Shown in pieces: positions 33,904-42,613 of a DNA stretch of 64,000 nt; positions within the stretch are counted from its first letter, which is position 1; every line of letters begins with the position of its first letter. Both the position numbers and the translations under genes were made by a program. This DNA comes from Flavobacterium sp. (GTDB lineage: Bacteria; Bacteroidota; Bacteroidia; Flavobacteriales; Flavobacteriaceae). The notes under the pieces were generated by a model. The model was not told the DNA's origin and made no database searches. It saw only the letters and a list, made by a program, of their open reading frames with translations. The stretch spans positions 15,977 through 79,976 of the forward strand of contig JADKBW010000015.1 of assembly GCA_016714905.1 (NCBI GenBank). The letters are read 5' to 3'.

Positions 33904-34263
33904 ATGACAATGAAATTACACCATACACTTATTCTTCTATCCCTGGTAACGCTAACTAGTTGTTCTGAGGAAAGTACCTCAGACTTAATCGATGTCCCAT
34001 TGGTAGAAAATGTGACTTATACCAATACTGTGAAGTCAATTATTGATAATAACTGTTTAGGATGTCATAGTGACCCTATGACGAATAGTGCTCCAATGCC
34101 ACTAAACACGTACGAAAAAGTAAAAGAGTATGGTGAAAATGGAAAATTAATTGACTTCATTTCTAGAACTGATGAAACGCTGATGCCGTTGGGCGGACTG
34201 CGATTACCTCAGCCAACAATTGACCTAATTATTAAATGGCGAGATCAAGGTTTTCAACAATAA
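33904..34263 (+). CDS. Small c-type cytochrome lipoprotein (monoheme)
   Basis: I start at 33904 (MTMKLHHTLILLSLVTLTSC), which gives a clean lipoprotein leader; an upstream in-frame ATG at 33862 would add 14 unlikely residues. The mature part of about 100 residues contains one heme-c site, CLGCH in SIIDNNCLGCHSDP, and a Met-rich end (DETLMPLGGLRLPQ) with a likely axial Met. It is an envelope electron carrier. The YceI gene follows after 13 bases, so the two are co-transcribed. Confidence 0.82.
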   Translation: MTMKLHHTLILLSLVTLTSCSEESTSDLIDVPLVENVTYTNTVKSIIDNNCLGCHSDPMTNSAPMPLNTYEKVKEYGENGKLIDFISRTDETLMPLGGLRLPQPTIDLIIKWRDQGFQQ

Positions 34264-34276
34264 AACGAACTAAATC

Positions 34277-34816
34277 ATGAAAAAAATATTTCTATCCGTT
34301 ACGCTTTTTACCTCTTTGGCACTTTTAGCTCAAGACAAAATGATTACCAAAACCGGAAAAATCACTTTTGAAGCCTCTGTTCCTGCGTTTGAAGAAGTTA
34401 AAGCAAAAAATGACGGCGTTACTTGTGTCCTCAATTCCAAAACTGGCGAAATTGCTAGTTTGGCATTGATGAAAGGCTTTCGATTTAAATTGGCGCTAAT
34501 GGAAGAACATTTTAATGAAAATTACATCAATAGCGACTCGTATCCAAAAGCAACTTTTAAAGGGAAAATAGAAAATTTTGATAGCACTGCATTGACAGCT
34601 ACTGCGAAAGATTTTACAATCAAAGGCAAATTAGAACTTCATGGGAAAACCAATGACGTAACTTCAATCGCAAAAATTAGAAAAACAGACGCTGGAGTAG
34701 AAATCATTACGAACTTTTCCGTCAACGCCGACGATTATGCCATAGCAATTCCTTCTGTCGTAAAAAGCAAAGTCTCTAACAAAGTAAAAGTGAAAGCAGA
34801 ATTTACGGTAAAATAA
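34277..34816 (+). CDS. YceI family periplasmic protein
   Basis: A 179-residue protein with a signal peptide ending in ALLAQDK and a lipocalin-like YceI fold. Signatures are KTGKITFEASVPAFEEVKAKN near the start, the KGFRFKLALMEEHFNENYINSDSYPKATFKGKI block in the middle and FTIKGKLELHGKT later. YceI proteins bind polyisoprenoids; some are periplasmic partners of cytochromes. The ligand here is inferred. Paired with the monoheme cytochrome upstream. Confidence 0.88.
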   Translation: MKKIFLSVTLFTSLALLAQDKMITKTGKITFEASVPAFEEVKAKNDGVTCVLNSKTGEIASLALMKGFRFKLALMEEHFNENYINSDSYPKATFKGKIENFDSTALTATAKDFTIKGKLELHGKTNDVTSIAKIRKTDAGVEIITNFSVNADDYAIAIPSVVKSKVSNKVKVKAEFTVK

Positions 34817-34823
34817 TAAAAAT

Positions 34824-34853
34824 AAAAAGCCTCAAAATCTGAGGTTTTTTTTT
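34824..34853. terminator. Terminator after yceI
   Basis: AAAAAGCCTC pairs with GAGGTTTTTT around AAAATCT. It also serves the convergent potassium channel gene. Confidence 0.85.
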
Positions 34854-35811
34854 ATTGTAGACTGACCAATTCAAAATCATTCAACTTATCAATGTGGAGC
34901 AAGGATTTACTATCATCTTCATTCCTTGAAAACATCGGCCTAAACTTCGCCCCGAAAACAATTTCAGAAAAAACATAGGAAGTTCTTTTAGCGACTGTCG
35001 TGCTATACATATCGTCGAACATTCGCATAAAAACAAGAATTTCACCTTCTAAATTTTGAAACTCTGATTGGGTAAAATGATACAACGGACTCGACTCCGT
35101 AATCGGATGTACCAAAGTCCAACTCATCGTCAACGAATTGATTTTCGACAGTTCTAATTCTAATGAAAAGAATTTGTTAACGGGTTTTCCATTCTCCTCG
35201 ACTTTCATCCCTAAAGTTATTTTGGCCTCAGCATCAGTAAGATTGGTATTCTTATACGGCGTCATCCTAAACATCAATGCTGTCCCATCTTTATAAGGCG
35301 CAATGATGGCATTCTTTGAAAAAAGGATGTGCGCTTTTGGTTTACTAAATCGTCCATAAAACAAACCTGTTGCAATGGCAAAACTCAATAAGCCAAAAAG
35401 CGCTTCGATGGCGGCAATGAGACTGGCAGAAAAACCACTTGGACTGATATGTCCATAACCAACCGTGGTAAAAGTTTGAATACTAAAGAAGAACGCTTGC
35501 CCAAATTTGTCCATGCTTGTGGTCATGGCAACACCTTTCAAATGCTCCACTCCATTAATATAATACAAACTGGCAAAGAAAAAATTGACGACAAAGTAAA
35601 ATAAAACGACAATCACCATAAACTTCCAACGTGGAATATTCAGCATCGTGTGATACCAACTAATGCTATCCAAAAATCCGATACCTGTTTTCTTCACGTT
35701 GGCATTACCGCTCTTGGTGATAAACCGACCTCCGTAACTGCTAGAATTGGTACCAAAACCAGTATTCTCGTCGGCTTTCGCCCTACTATTTATAATCTTA
35801 AGAAAAGACAT
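34852..35811 (-). CDS. Inward-rectifier-type potassium channel (KirBac)
   Basis: A 319-residue channel. TM1 is at about residues 62-86 (WKFMVIVVLFYFVVNFFFASLYY), the pore helix and selectivity filter FTTVGYGH at about 113-120, and TM2 at about 130-152. The C-terminal 165 residues form the cytoplasmic immunoglobulin-like Kir domain (LFSKNAIIAPYKDG, TLVHPITESSPLYHF, GEILVFMRMFDD). The filter T-V-G-Y-G is intact, so it should pass potassium. Gating ligand unknown. It stands alone; the stop overlaps the terminator region of the convergent yceI. Confidence 0.93.
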   Translation of the reverse strand: MSFLKIINSRAKADENTGFGTNSSSYGGRFITKSGNANVKKTGIGFLDSISWYHTMLNIPRWKFMVIVVLFYFVVNFFFASLYYINGVEHLKGVAMTTSMDKFGQAFFFSIQTFTTVGYGHISPSGFSASLIAAIEALFGLLSFAIATGLFYGRFSKPKAHILFSKNAIIAPYKDGTALMFRMTPYKNTNLTDAEAKITLGMKVEENGKPVNKFFSLELELSKINSLTMSWTLVHPITESSPLYHFTQSEFQNLEGEILVFMRMFDDMYSTTVAKRTSYVFSEIVFGAKFRPMFSRNEDDSKSLLHIDKLNDFELVSLQ

Positions 35812-35883
35812 ATATTGAAAATGAATAATAATTGTATGAAAATCGAAGGTATTAAAAATTGATATACTTTTTATAGTAATTTC

Positions 35884-36080
35884 ATGGGAAATTAATATTT
35901 ATAGACAAGATGAAAAAGAGGATTTTCTTCACAAAATCTATAAATATGTTGCTGCCGACGATACAGTTGGCACAAAGGAAGCACAAGATGAGGAAGCTTT
36001 TTTATATGGGCACTTCTAAAATTAAAAAATACGCTATTCTACGTATTTACATGCTGCTTCAAAAAAATACCTTTACTTAA
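35884..36080 (+). pseudogene. Possible small conserved gene with two 1-base insertions
   Basis: Reading ATG at 35884 with one G removed gives MEINIYRQDEKEDFLHKIYK, and removing one T near 36000 lets the frame run on through GTSKIKKYAILRIYMLLQKN to a stop at 36078-36080, about 63 residues in total. The composition is protein-like and A/T-biased like its neighbours. Without those two changes no start and stop are in one frame. Either a small gene hit by sequence errors or a decayed one; the family is not recognised. Confidence 0.35.
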
Positions 36081-36093
36081 AACTTAAAAGATT

Positions 36094-36861
36094 ATGAAAA
36101 CACAACTACTCTTTCTTTTTGCTTTGCTTGTTTCCTTAAGCGGCAATGCTCAGTGCACCAATATTCCTGCAAGCGAAACGTCAGGCAATTTGAGCTATAC
36201 TTTTGTTGGTGGATCGTTTCAAAGTTTTGGCTGTGCACCAATAGATCCGACCTATTGGATGGCTGGGAACGGAAATTCTGTAACCGTTACTTTTAGCACA
36301 CCGCAAGACTATCCTAGATTTCGTGTCTGGGGAATGAATACTGATGATACCGCTTCAGTGATGGTAAACAACGTGAGTTATCCTATGAATAGTGCAACAG
36401 CAACGTATCTTCCTAAAGTTGTATGTGGCATTTCTCCCGGTCCAGAAGGAATTACTTTTTTAAACGGAAACATTGCTGGCTCAAACACTCCTATGGAGGG
36501 CAATTTTTCCTATAGTGACATTCAACTCACTACAACTGGTGTAAATTCATTTAAAGTTTCTGGAATTAGTGGCGCCGGTTGGGGATTTGCCAGTACGCTG
36601 CTTTTTTGCGAACCGCTTTCTAACAGCGAATATGACTGGGAATCAAACGTTTCAATTTATTCAAGCAATAACGAGGTAAATATAGATATAAATCAAGATT
36701 TGCTTCAGTCAAAAGCAGCAGTTTACGACTTGCTAGGAAGACAAATTAATGCGTTAACATTAAATTCAACAACTTCATCAATTACTCTTGACAGCGGCGT
36801 ATATTTGATAATAATAGAAAAATCAGGCGCTACCTTTAGAAAAAAAGTGATGATCTACTAA
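36094..36861 (+). CDS. T9SS-secreted protein of unknown function
   Basis: A 255-residue protein with a signal peptide ending in GNAQCTN. A strand-rich central region of about 160 residues (YTFVGGSFQSFGCAP, VTVTFSTPQDYPRFRVWGMN) is followed by a type A sorting domain from about 185 (VSIYSSNNEVNIDIN to KKVMIY). The central region resembles small carbohydrate-binding or jelly-roll modules but I cannot name it. Cys pairs suggest disulfides. Exported by T9SS. It stands alone and is followed by a terminator. Confidence 0.72.
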   Translation: MKTQLLFLFALLVSLSGNAQCTNIPASETSGNLSYTFVGGSFQSFGCAPIDPTYWMAGNGNSVTVTFSTPQDYPRFRVWGMNTDDTASVMVNNVSYPMNSATATYLPKVVCGISPGPEGITFLNGNIAGSNTPMEGNFSYSDIQLTTTGVNSFKVSGISGAGWGFASTLLFCEPLSNSEYDWESNVSIYSSNNEVNIDINQDLLQSKAAVYDLLGRQINALTLNSTTSSITLDSGVYLIIIEKSGATFRKKVMIY

Positions 36862-36881
36862 AACTTAAATAGATTATTCAT

Positions 36882-36914
36882 AAAAAATCCCGATAAAAAC
36901 TCGGGATTTTTTTT
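36882..36914. terminator. Bidirectional terminator
   Basis: AAAAAATCCCGA pairs with TCGGGATTTTTT around TAAAAAC. It lies between the T9SS protein gene and carB. Confidence 0.9.
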
Positions 36915-39765
36915 ATTTGCTTAAGTACATTTTCCTTCTAGAATACAATTCATAAAACTGATCGTCTTTCAAATCATCAATAAACAAAATGCTTTCACCG
37001 GTCGATTTCATTTCTGGTCCCAATGCTTTATTTACATTTTGGAATTTACTAAAAGAAAAAACAGGCTGCTTAATCGCATATCCTTTTAGCTGTGGATTAA
37101 AAGTAAAATCGGTTACTTTATTCACACCCAACATCACTTTCGTCGCATAATTGACATAAGGCTCACCATACGCTTTTGCGATAAACGGAACTGTTCGTGA
37201 CGCTCTAGGATTGGCCTCAATGATATACACCATATCGTCTTTGATAGCAAATTGAATATTAATCAATCCAACAGTTCGCAATGCTAACGCAATTTTCTTC
37301 GTGTGATCTTTTATCTGCTGCATCACAAACTCTCCCAAATTGAATGGCGGTAAAGTCGCATTCGAATCTCCAGAATGAATTCCACAAGGTTCGATGTGCT
37401 CCATAATTCCGATGATGTAAACATTTTCACCATCGCAAATCGCATCCGCTTCAGCCTCAATCGCTCCATCGAAATAATGATCTAATAGTAATTTGTTGCC
37501 TGGAATATTCTTTAATAAATCGATGACGTGTTCTTCTAGTTCTTGTTTGTTGATCACGATTTTCATGCCTTGTCCACCTAAAACATAAGATGGACGAACC
37601 AACAACGGAAAATCTAACACATCTGCCAAAGCACTCGCCTGATCGGCATTTTCTGCGATTCCGAATTTCGGAAAAGGAATTTTCAAATCGGTTAATAATT
37701 CTGAAAATCTTCCTCGATCTTCCGCTAAATCCAAAGCGTCAAATGAAGTTCCTAATATTTTAATGCCGTATCGGTCTAATTTTTCCGCCAATTTCAAAGC
37801 CGTTTGACCACCCAATTGAACGATCACACCTTCTGGCTTTTCGTGCCGAATGATATCGTAAATGTGTTCCCAGAAAACGGGCTCGAAATAGAGTTTATCG
37901 GCCGTATCAAAATCAGTGGAAACGGTTTCTGGATTACAATTAATCATAATGGTCTCGTAGCCACATTCTTTTGCAGCTAAAACGCCATGCACACAGGAAT
38001 AATCAAATTCAATTCCTTGTCCAATGCGATTGGGTCCAGAACCTAAAACCACTACTTTCTTTTTATCGGTTACGATACTGTCGTTGTGCACATATCTGTC
38101 CCCATTTGCTTTTTCTATATCTGCCTCAAAAGTCGAGTAATAGTAAGGTGTTACCGCTTTAAACTCTGCCGCACAGGTATCCACTAATTTGTATACGCGC
38201 TTGACATTTTGCTCTTCGCGCAGTTTATACACTTGACTTTCCAAACAACCCAACATGTGCGCAATTTGCCTATCGGCAAAACCTTTTTGTTTGGCTTCGA
38301 GTAAAAGTTCTTTGGGTAAAGAATCGACTTTGTACTTTGAGATTTCTTTTTCTATGAGATACAATTCCTCATATTGTTTCAAAAACCACATATCGATTTT
38401 GGTAATATCGTGTATTCTTGATAGTGGAATTCCCATTTGAATCGCATCATATATTACGAAAACTCGGTCCCAACTCGCATTGGTGAGTTTCTCGATAATT
38501 TGCTCGTAGTTTTTATAACTCTTTCCGTCTGCTCCTAGTCCGTTTCGTTTAATTTCTAGCGATTGCGTTGCTTTGTGCAACGCTTCTTGGAAAGATCTTC
38601 CGATACCCATCACCTCACCCACCGATTTCATTTGAATGCCTAACGTACGATCAGCGCCTTCAAATTTATCAAAGTTCCAACGCGGGATTTTCACAATCAC
38701 ATAATCTAAAGTTGGTTCGAAAAGTGCGGAAGTTGATTTGGTGATTTGGTTCGGTAATTCATCTAGATTATATCCTAATGCTAGTTTAGAAGCTACTTTT
38801 GCAATTGGATAACCTGTCGCTTTTGAGGCTAAAGCCGACGAACGCGAAACTCTAGGATTGATTTCGATTGCGACGATATCTTCTTTTTCATCAGGCGAAA
38901 CGGCGAATTGCACATTACAACCACCAGCAAAATTTCCGATAGAACGCATCATCAGAATCGCATAATCACGCATTTTTTGAAATGTCGTATCAGACAAAGT
39001 CATGGCTGGTGCTACTGTGATGGAATCCCCGGTGTGAATTCCCATCGGATCCATATTTTCGATAGAACAGATAATAACTACATTATCATTTTTGTCCCGA
39101 AGTAATTCTAACTCGTACTCTTTCCAACCCATTAAGGCTTTGTCAATCAATACTTCATGAATTGGCGAAGCCTCTAAACCACGAGTAAGAAGTTCATTGA
39201 AATATTCTTTTTTGTAAACGACCGCTGCGCCAGTTCCTCCTAAAGTAAATGACGGACGAATCACCAACGGAAAACCGAACTCTTGCTCGACTTCTTTTCC
39301 TCGCAGAAATGAAGTAACAATTTCAGCCGGTGCAGTAGGCACGCCAATTTTCTTAAGCAATTGTTTAAACTGCTCTCGGTCTTCGGTAATATTGATGGCA
39401 TTGACGTCAACGCCAATCATCTTTACATTAAAATCATTCCAGATTCCTTTTTCATCTGCTTCTAAACAAAGGTTTAACGCAGTTTGCCCACCCATTGTTG
39501 GAAGAACTGCATCAATCTGAGGATGTTCTTTCAGAATTTTTATAATTGACTTTGTCGTTAGTGGCAATAAATAGATATGATCCGCCATACTTGGATCAGT
39601 CATAATCGTGGCGGGATTCGAATTGATGAGGATTACTTCGATTCCTTCTTCTCTAATGGAACGTGCGGCTTGTGAACCAGCGTAATCAAATTCACAGGCT
39701 TGACCGATTACGATGGGACCTGAACCTATAATTAGTACGGATTTGATGGAATTGTCTTTGGGCAT
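36913..39765 (-). CDS. carB: Carbamoyl-phosphate synthase large subunit
   Basis: Makes carbamoyl phosphate from glutamine-derived ammonia, bicarbonate and two ATP for pyrimidine and arginine synthesis. The 950 residues show the duplicated ATP-grasp layout: first half with VLIIGSGPIVIGQACEFDYAG and FPLVIRPSFTLGGTGAAVV, second half with VVVLGSGPNRIGQGIEFDYS and FPLLVRPSYVLGGQGMKIVI. The protein ends soon after the second ATP-grasp, without the full C-terminal MGS-like allosteric domain of about 120 residues seen in E. coli CarB (1073 residues); shorter forms are usual in Bacteroidota. The carA subunit gene is not in the window. It lies downstream of rpmH on the same strand. Confidence 0.95.
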   Translation of the reverse strand: MPKDNSIKSVLIIGSGPIVIGQACEFDYAGSQAARSIREEGIEVILINSNPATIMTDPSMADHIYLLPLTTKSIIKILKEHPQIDAVLPTMGGQTALNLCLEADEKGIWNDFNVKMIGVDVNAINITEDREQFKQLLKKIGVPTAPAEIVTSFLRGKEVEQEFGFPLVIRPSFTLGGTGAAVVYKKEYFNELLTRGLEASPIHEVLIDKALMGWKEYELELLRDKNDNVVIICSIENMDPMGIHTGDSITVAPAMTLSDTTFQKMRDYAILMMRSIGNFAGGCNVQFAVSPDEKEDIVAIEINPRVSRSSALASKATGYPIAKVASKLALGYNLDELPNQITKSTSALFEPTLDYVIVKIPRWNFDKFEGADRTLGIQMKSVGEVMGIGRSFQEALHKATQSLEIKRNGLGADGKSYKNYEQIIEKLTNASWDRVFVIYDAIQMGIPLSRIHDITKIDMWFLKQYEELYLIEKEISKYKVDSLPKELLLEAKQKGFADRQIAHMLGCLESQVYKLREEQNVKRVYKLVDTCAAEFKAVTPYYYSTFEADIEKANGDRYVHNDSIVTDKKKVVVLGSGPNRIGQGIEFDYSCVHGVLAAKECGYETIMINCNPETVSTDFDTADKLYFEPVFWEHIYDIIRHEKPEGVIVQLGGQTALKLAEKLDRYGIKILGTSFDALDLAEDRGRFSELLTDLKIPFPKFGIAENADQASALADVLDFPLLVRPSYVLGGQGMKIVINKQELEEHVIDLLKNIPGNKLLLDHYFDGAIEAEADAICDGENVYIIGIMEHIEPCGIHSGDSNATLPPFNLGEFVMQQIKDHTKKIALALRTVGLINIQFAIKDDMVYIIEANPRASRTVPFIAKAYGEPYVNYATKVMLGVNKVTDFTFNPQLKGYAIKQPVFSFSKFQNVNKALGPEMKSTGESILFIDDLKDDQFYELYSRRKMYLSK

Positions 39766-39820
39766 TTGCAGTTAGTTGTTGTGAGTTGTATGTTGTACGT
39801 TATGTTGTTGTAAAATCAGT

Positions 39821-39895
39821 TGTCCTAGCCCCGATAGAGCCGGTATCCTTTGTGAGGCACGAACAAAGATAAAGGCGAAAGCGGGAAACAGCTCC
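39821..39895 (+). repeat. Dispersed intergenic repeat, copy 1
   Basis: The element begins TGTCCTAGCCCCGAT, contains a short imperfect palindrome (CTTTGTGAGGCACGAACAAAG) and ends AAAGCGGGAAACAGCTCC. Two relatives with the same ends and different hairpins occur at 46251 and 50246. It lies in the carB leader. Confidence 0.8.
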
Positions 39896-39918
39896 TGAAA
39901 AATTTAATGACAAGATAT

Positions 39919-39953
39919 AAAAAAAGGCGTTACTAAAAATAGCAACGCCTTTA
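39919..39953. terminator. Terminator after rpmH
   Basis: AAAAAGGCGTTACT pairs with AGCAACGCCTTTA around a short A-rich loop. It ends the L34 gene transcript (minus strand). Confidence 0.85.
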
Positions 39954-39972
39954 TTTTGATTTCTACGAATCA

Positions 39973-40134
39973 TTATTTTTTGTGTCTTGGTTCAGAAGAA
40001 ACGGTCAATTTGTGTCTTCCTTTAGCTCTACGACGCGCTAGTACTTTTCTACCATTCGCAGAAGCCATTCTGTCCATAAATCCGTGCTTATTTCTTCTTT
40101 TTCTTTTCGATGGTTGAAACGTTCTTTTGCTCAT
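39973..40134 (-). CDS. rpmH: 50S ribosomal protein L34
   Basis: A 53-residue basic protein, MSKRTFQPSKRKRRNKHGFM, then DRMASANGRKVLARRRAKGR and a tail SSEPRHKK. The core K-R-T-F-Q-P-S and G-R-x-V-L-x-R-R-R-A-K-G-R are diagnostic of bL34. It binds 23S rRNA in the large subunit. The gene is shorter than typical listing cut-offs. A well-formed promoter lies upstream and a terminator follows. Confidence 0.96.
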   Translation of the reverse strand: MSKRTFQPSKRKRRNKHGFMDRMASANGRKVLARRRAKGRHKLTVSSEPRHKK

Positions 40135-40205
40135 TGCTTTGTATCTTTAAAATCTGATTTAATTTGTCGAGTGATTCTGAGAATATGTATTTCCAAAACC
40201 GAGTG

Positions 40206-40235
40206 CAAATATACAAAGTCTTTTTTTTCTGGCAA
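40206..40235 (-). promoter_or_regulatory. Promoter of rpmH
   Basis: On the minus strand TTG (complement of 40233-40235), a 19-base spacer and TATATTTG (complement of 40206-40213) match the Bacteroidota consensus exactly. The start codon of rpmH is about 70 bases downstream. Confidence 0.8.
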
Positions 40236-40299
40236 GTAGTTTTATAAAAATATTTTAAAATCCTTTTACTATCTTTGGGAACTTATAAAAATACACATT

Positions 40300-40815
40300 A
40301 TGTTTCACAGATTTATCAAATTAATAATCGCCGGATTGATTATCATTACTGGGATTTGGCAGATGACGGAAGGTTATATCGGCAACGGAATTTTCTTAAT
40401 TATTCTATCTGCCTTTCCAATTATTTTATACTACAAGAATGAATTTATCTTATTAGCCTTCTTGCGCTTGCGAAAACAAGATTTTCCTGGCGCACAAAAA
40501 TGGTTGGGTTATATCAAAAATCCAGAAACGGCTTTGGTAAGAAAACAACAAGGCTATTTTAATTATTTGCACGGCATTATGTTGTCGCAAACTAATTTGA
40601 TTCAAGCGGAGAAATATTTCAAAAAAGCCATCGAATTAGGTTTAAACATGGATATGGATTTGGCTGTTGCCAAACTTAACTTAGCAGGCGTAGCGCTTAC
40701 GAGAAGACGAAAACTAGAAGCGACCAACTTACTGAATGAAGCTAAAAAACTCGACAAACAAAATATGCTGAAAGAGCAAATTACGATGATGAAAGAGCAA
40801 ATGAAGAAAATGTAA
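40300..40815 (+). CDS. Membrane protein with DUF2892-like N-terminus and TPR-like C-terminus
   Basis: A 171-residue protein. Two membrane spans lie within residues 8-50 (LIIAGLIIITGIWQM, IFLIILSAFPIILYY), resembling DUF2892. The remaining 120 residues are helical and TPR-like: a repeat with YFNYLHGIMLSQTNLIQAEKYFKKAIELG and a second with AVAKLNLAGVALTRRRKLEATNLLNEAKK. The tail is Met/Lys-rich. Function unknown; TPRs suggest protein docking at the cytoplasmic face. Divergent from rpmH. Confidence 0.7.
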   Translation: MFHRFIKLIIAGLIIITGIWQMTEGYIGNGIFLIILSAFPIILYYKNEFILLAFLRLRKQDFPGAQKWLGYIKNPETALVRKQQGYFNYLHGIMLSQTNLIQAEKYFKKAIELGLNMDMDLAVAKLNLAGVALTRRRKLEATNLLNEAKKLDKQNMLKEQITMMKEQMKKM

Positions 40816-40941
40816 CACTTGTTATTTATTTAGGTTACGAACAAGTTTTCAACAGGTTATTAAAAGTTTCTTGTTGAAAACTTTTTTTTGTGGTTTTTTT
40901 GTTGTTAAATTTGACAAATATTAATCACAAAACTGCAAAAT

Positions 40942-41643
40942 ATGAGATTAATTTTACTCGCTTTTATCTATGTTTTCGCTACCTACAGCTCGTATGGCCA
41001 AGAAAAAACACTTACTTTTTCGGAGGCGATCAAAAACAACATAAAGAAATACAACACCCAATCTGACAAAGAATTTGAAAAAGGTGACCTCGAAAAGGGC
41101 AATGCACTTTTTGATTCTTTGGTTCAAAATCACTTGGTAGGCTCTCGTTTTGATGACTATTCATTTAAAAGTGTCAACAGTCGCAAAGTGAAATTAAGTA
41201 AAATCAAAAAACCGGTATTCATTATTACTTACGCTTCTTGGTGTGTCATCAATAAGGGTGAAATTCCTGCTTTGAACAAATTGGCTCGCAAATACAGCGA
41301 CGACATCCAATTTATTGTAGTCTTCTGGGATGTTAAAAGCGACGCTAAAAAATCTGCGAGACAGTTCAATAACCAAATCAAAGTTTGCTATGCCAATGAA
41401 TCATACAAAAACGATCAGTCGGTTATTGCTACATTAAAACATTCGTTAGGATTTCCTACCTCCTATTTCCTCAATGCTGACTTGGAAGTAGTAGACATTA
41501 AACGAGGCGGCGTTCCGATTCCGCCAAAAACTTCATTTAAAAAAGCATTCGATATGAATTTCGCGGTCTTTAACGATCGAATGGTCAGCTTCTTAAATAA
41601 AAAAGACAATGAAGTCGGACAATTGGCTTCGACTACAGAATAG
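40942..41643 (+). CDS. Thioredoxin-like (TlpA-type) exported protein lacking the second active-site Cys
   Basis: A 233-residue protein with a signal peptide ending in SSYGQEK and a thioredoxin-like domain from about residue 60. The strand before the active site, KPVFIITYASWCVIN, has W-C but the expected C-x-x-C is C-V-I-N, so only one cysteine remains. The cis-Pro loop GFPTSYFLN is present. Such proteins cannot run a normal dithiol cycle. It could act as a binding module, a monothiol protein or a peroxiredoxin-like form; another Cys (about residue 149, IKVCYAN) lies near. Ends at a terminator. Confidence 0.75.
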   Translation: MRLILLAFIYVFATYSSYGQEKTLTFSEAIKNNIKKYNTQSDKEFEKGDLEKGNALFDSLVQNHLVGSRFDDYSFKSVNSRKVKLSKIKKPVFIITYASWCVINKGEIPALNKLARKYSDDIQFIVVFWDVKSDAKKSARQFNNQIKVCYANESYKNDQSVIATLKHSLGFPTSYFLNADLEVVDIKRGGVPIPPKTSFKKAFDMNFAVFNDRMVSFLNKKDNEVGQLASTTE

Positions 41644-41673
41644 AAAAAGCGCTACTGTAGCGCTTTCTTTTTA
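41643..41673. terminator. Bidirectional terminator
   Basis: AAAAAGCGCT pairs with AGCGCTTTCTTTTT around ACTGT. It lies between the thioredoxin-like gene and the lytic transglycosylase gene. Confidence 0.85.
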
Positions 41674-42564
41674 ATATCCACTTAATGGAATTTGAAGTTC
41701 GTATTTCTTCTTGCCAAAATTGAGGAGTTTTTTATCTCGCAACCATGGATTGTGAATTTTCAATATTTTGTAATTGATTCCTTGTGATTTTGCAAACGAA
41801 GCCAAATCTGGAATCGAACTATCAACGGTAATTACTTTCGATGGGAGGTTCACATACATTTCATTTGCCTCCACGTTAAATCCAAATTTCTCTGGACTCT
41901 TCATGATTTCCTTCAATGCCAATATTCTAAATACATAACGTGAAGTTTCGTCATTGAGCAGCAAGTCATAATAACTCTCCACTTGTTGCATTTCGATTTG
42001 CTTGGTAACTCCAGTCATTCCACCATTGTACGACGCAGCTGCCAAAGTCCAATTTCCAAATTTTGCCTTAGCCTCTAAAAGGTACTTACATGCCGCTTCA
42101 GTCGATTTTTCTAAATGATATCTTTCGTCGACCATATCATTCACTTCCATTCCTTTTTCTTTTGCAGTTGCAGGCATAAACTGCCATACGCCTCGCGCTC
42201 CCGCCGGAGAAACCGCATTGACCAAACCACTTTCGATTACCGCCAAATATTTGAAATCATCTGGCACGCCATATTTAGCTAAAATGGGCTCAATAATAGG
42301 AAAAACTCGATTGGCTCTTTTTATAATTAATAAAGTTGTAGCATCTAAATTGGCATTGATTAGCAGTTCACGATCTAGTCTTTCTCTAACATCTGCCATT
42401 TGAAGTGGCGCCGCTTCTCCAGCAAAATCAATACTTATCGGGAAAAACTGAGACGTTCCTTCTTTCGTGATCTTATTCTTCTTTTCCGTTGAAATTCCAT
42501 AGACGAAAGCACCGCTAATAAAAATAACAGTAGCGATTATTCCAATTCTCTTAGTCCAGTTCAT
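41671..42564 (-). CDS. Membrane-bound lytic transglycosylase, SLT family (MltD-like)
   Basis: A 297-residue protein with one N-terminal span (IIATVIFISGAFVYGI) and a lytic transglycosylase domain at about residues 90-230. The catalytic Glu is in LAVIESGLVNAVSPAGARGVWQF; the downstream WTLAAASYNGG is the third SLT motif. The C-terminal VITVDSSIPDLASFAKSQGINYKILKIHN looks like a LysM-related segment. It cleaves peptidoglycan between MurNAc and GlcNAc. Single gene, convergent to the thioredoxin-like gene. Confidence 0.9.
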   Translation of the reverse strand: MNWTKRIGIIATVIFISGAFVYGISTEKKNKITKEGTSQFFPISIDFAGEAAPLQMADVRERLDRELLINANLDATTLLIIKRANRVFPIIEPILAKYGVPDDFKYLAVIESGLVNAVSPAGARGVWQFMPATAKEKGMEVNDMVDERYHLEKSTEAACKYLLEAKAKFGNWTLAAASYNGGMTGVTKQIEMQQVESYYDLLLNDETSRYVFRILALKEIMKSPEKFGFNVEANEMYVNLPSKVITVDSSIPDLASFAKSQGINYKILKIHNPWLRDKKLLNFGKKKYELQIPLSGY

Positions 42565-42613
42565 GATATTTTTTTTTGGTATGGTAAACTTACAAAACTT
42601 ATGATGTTTGCTA

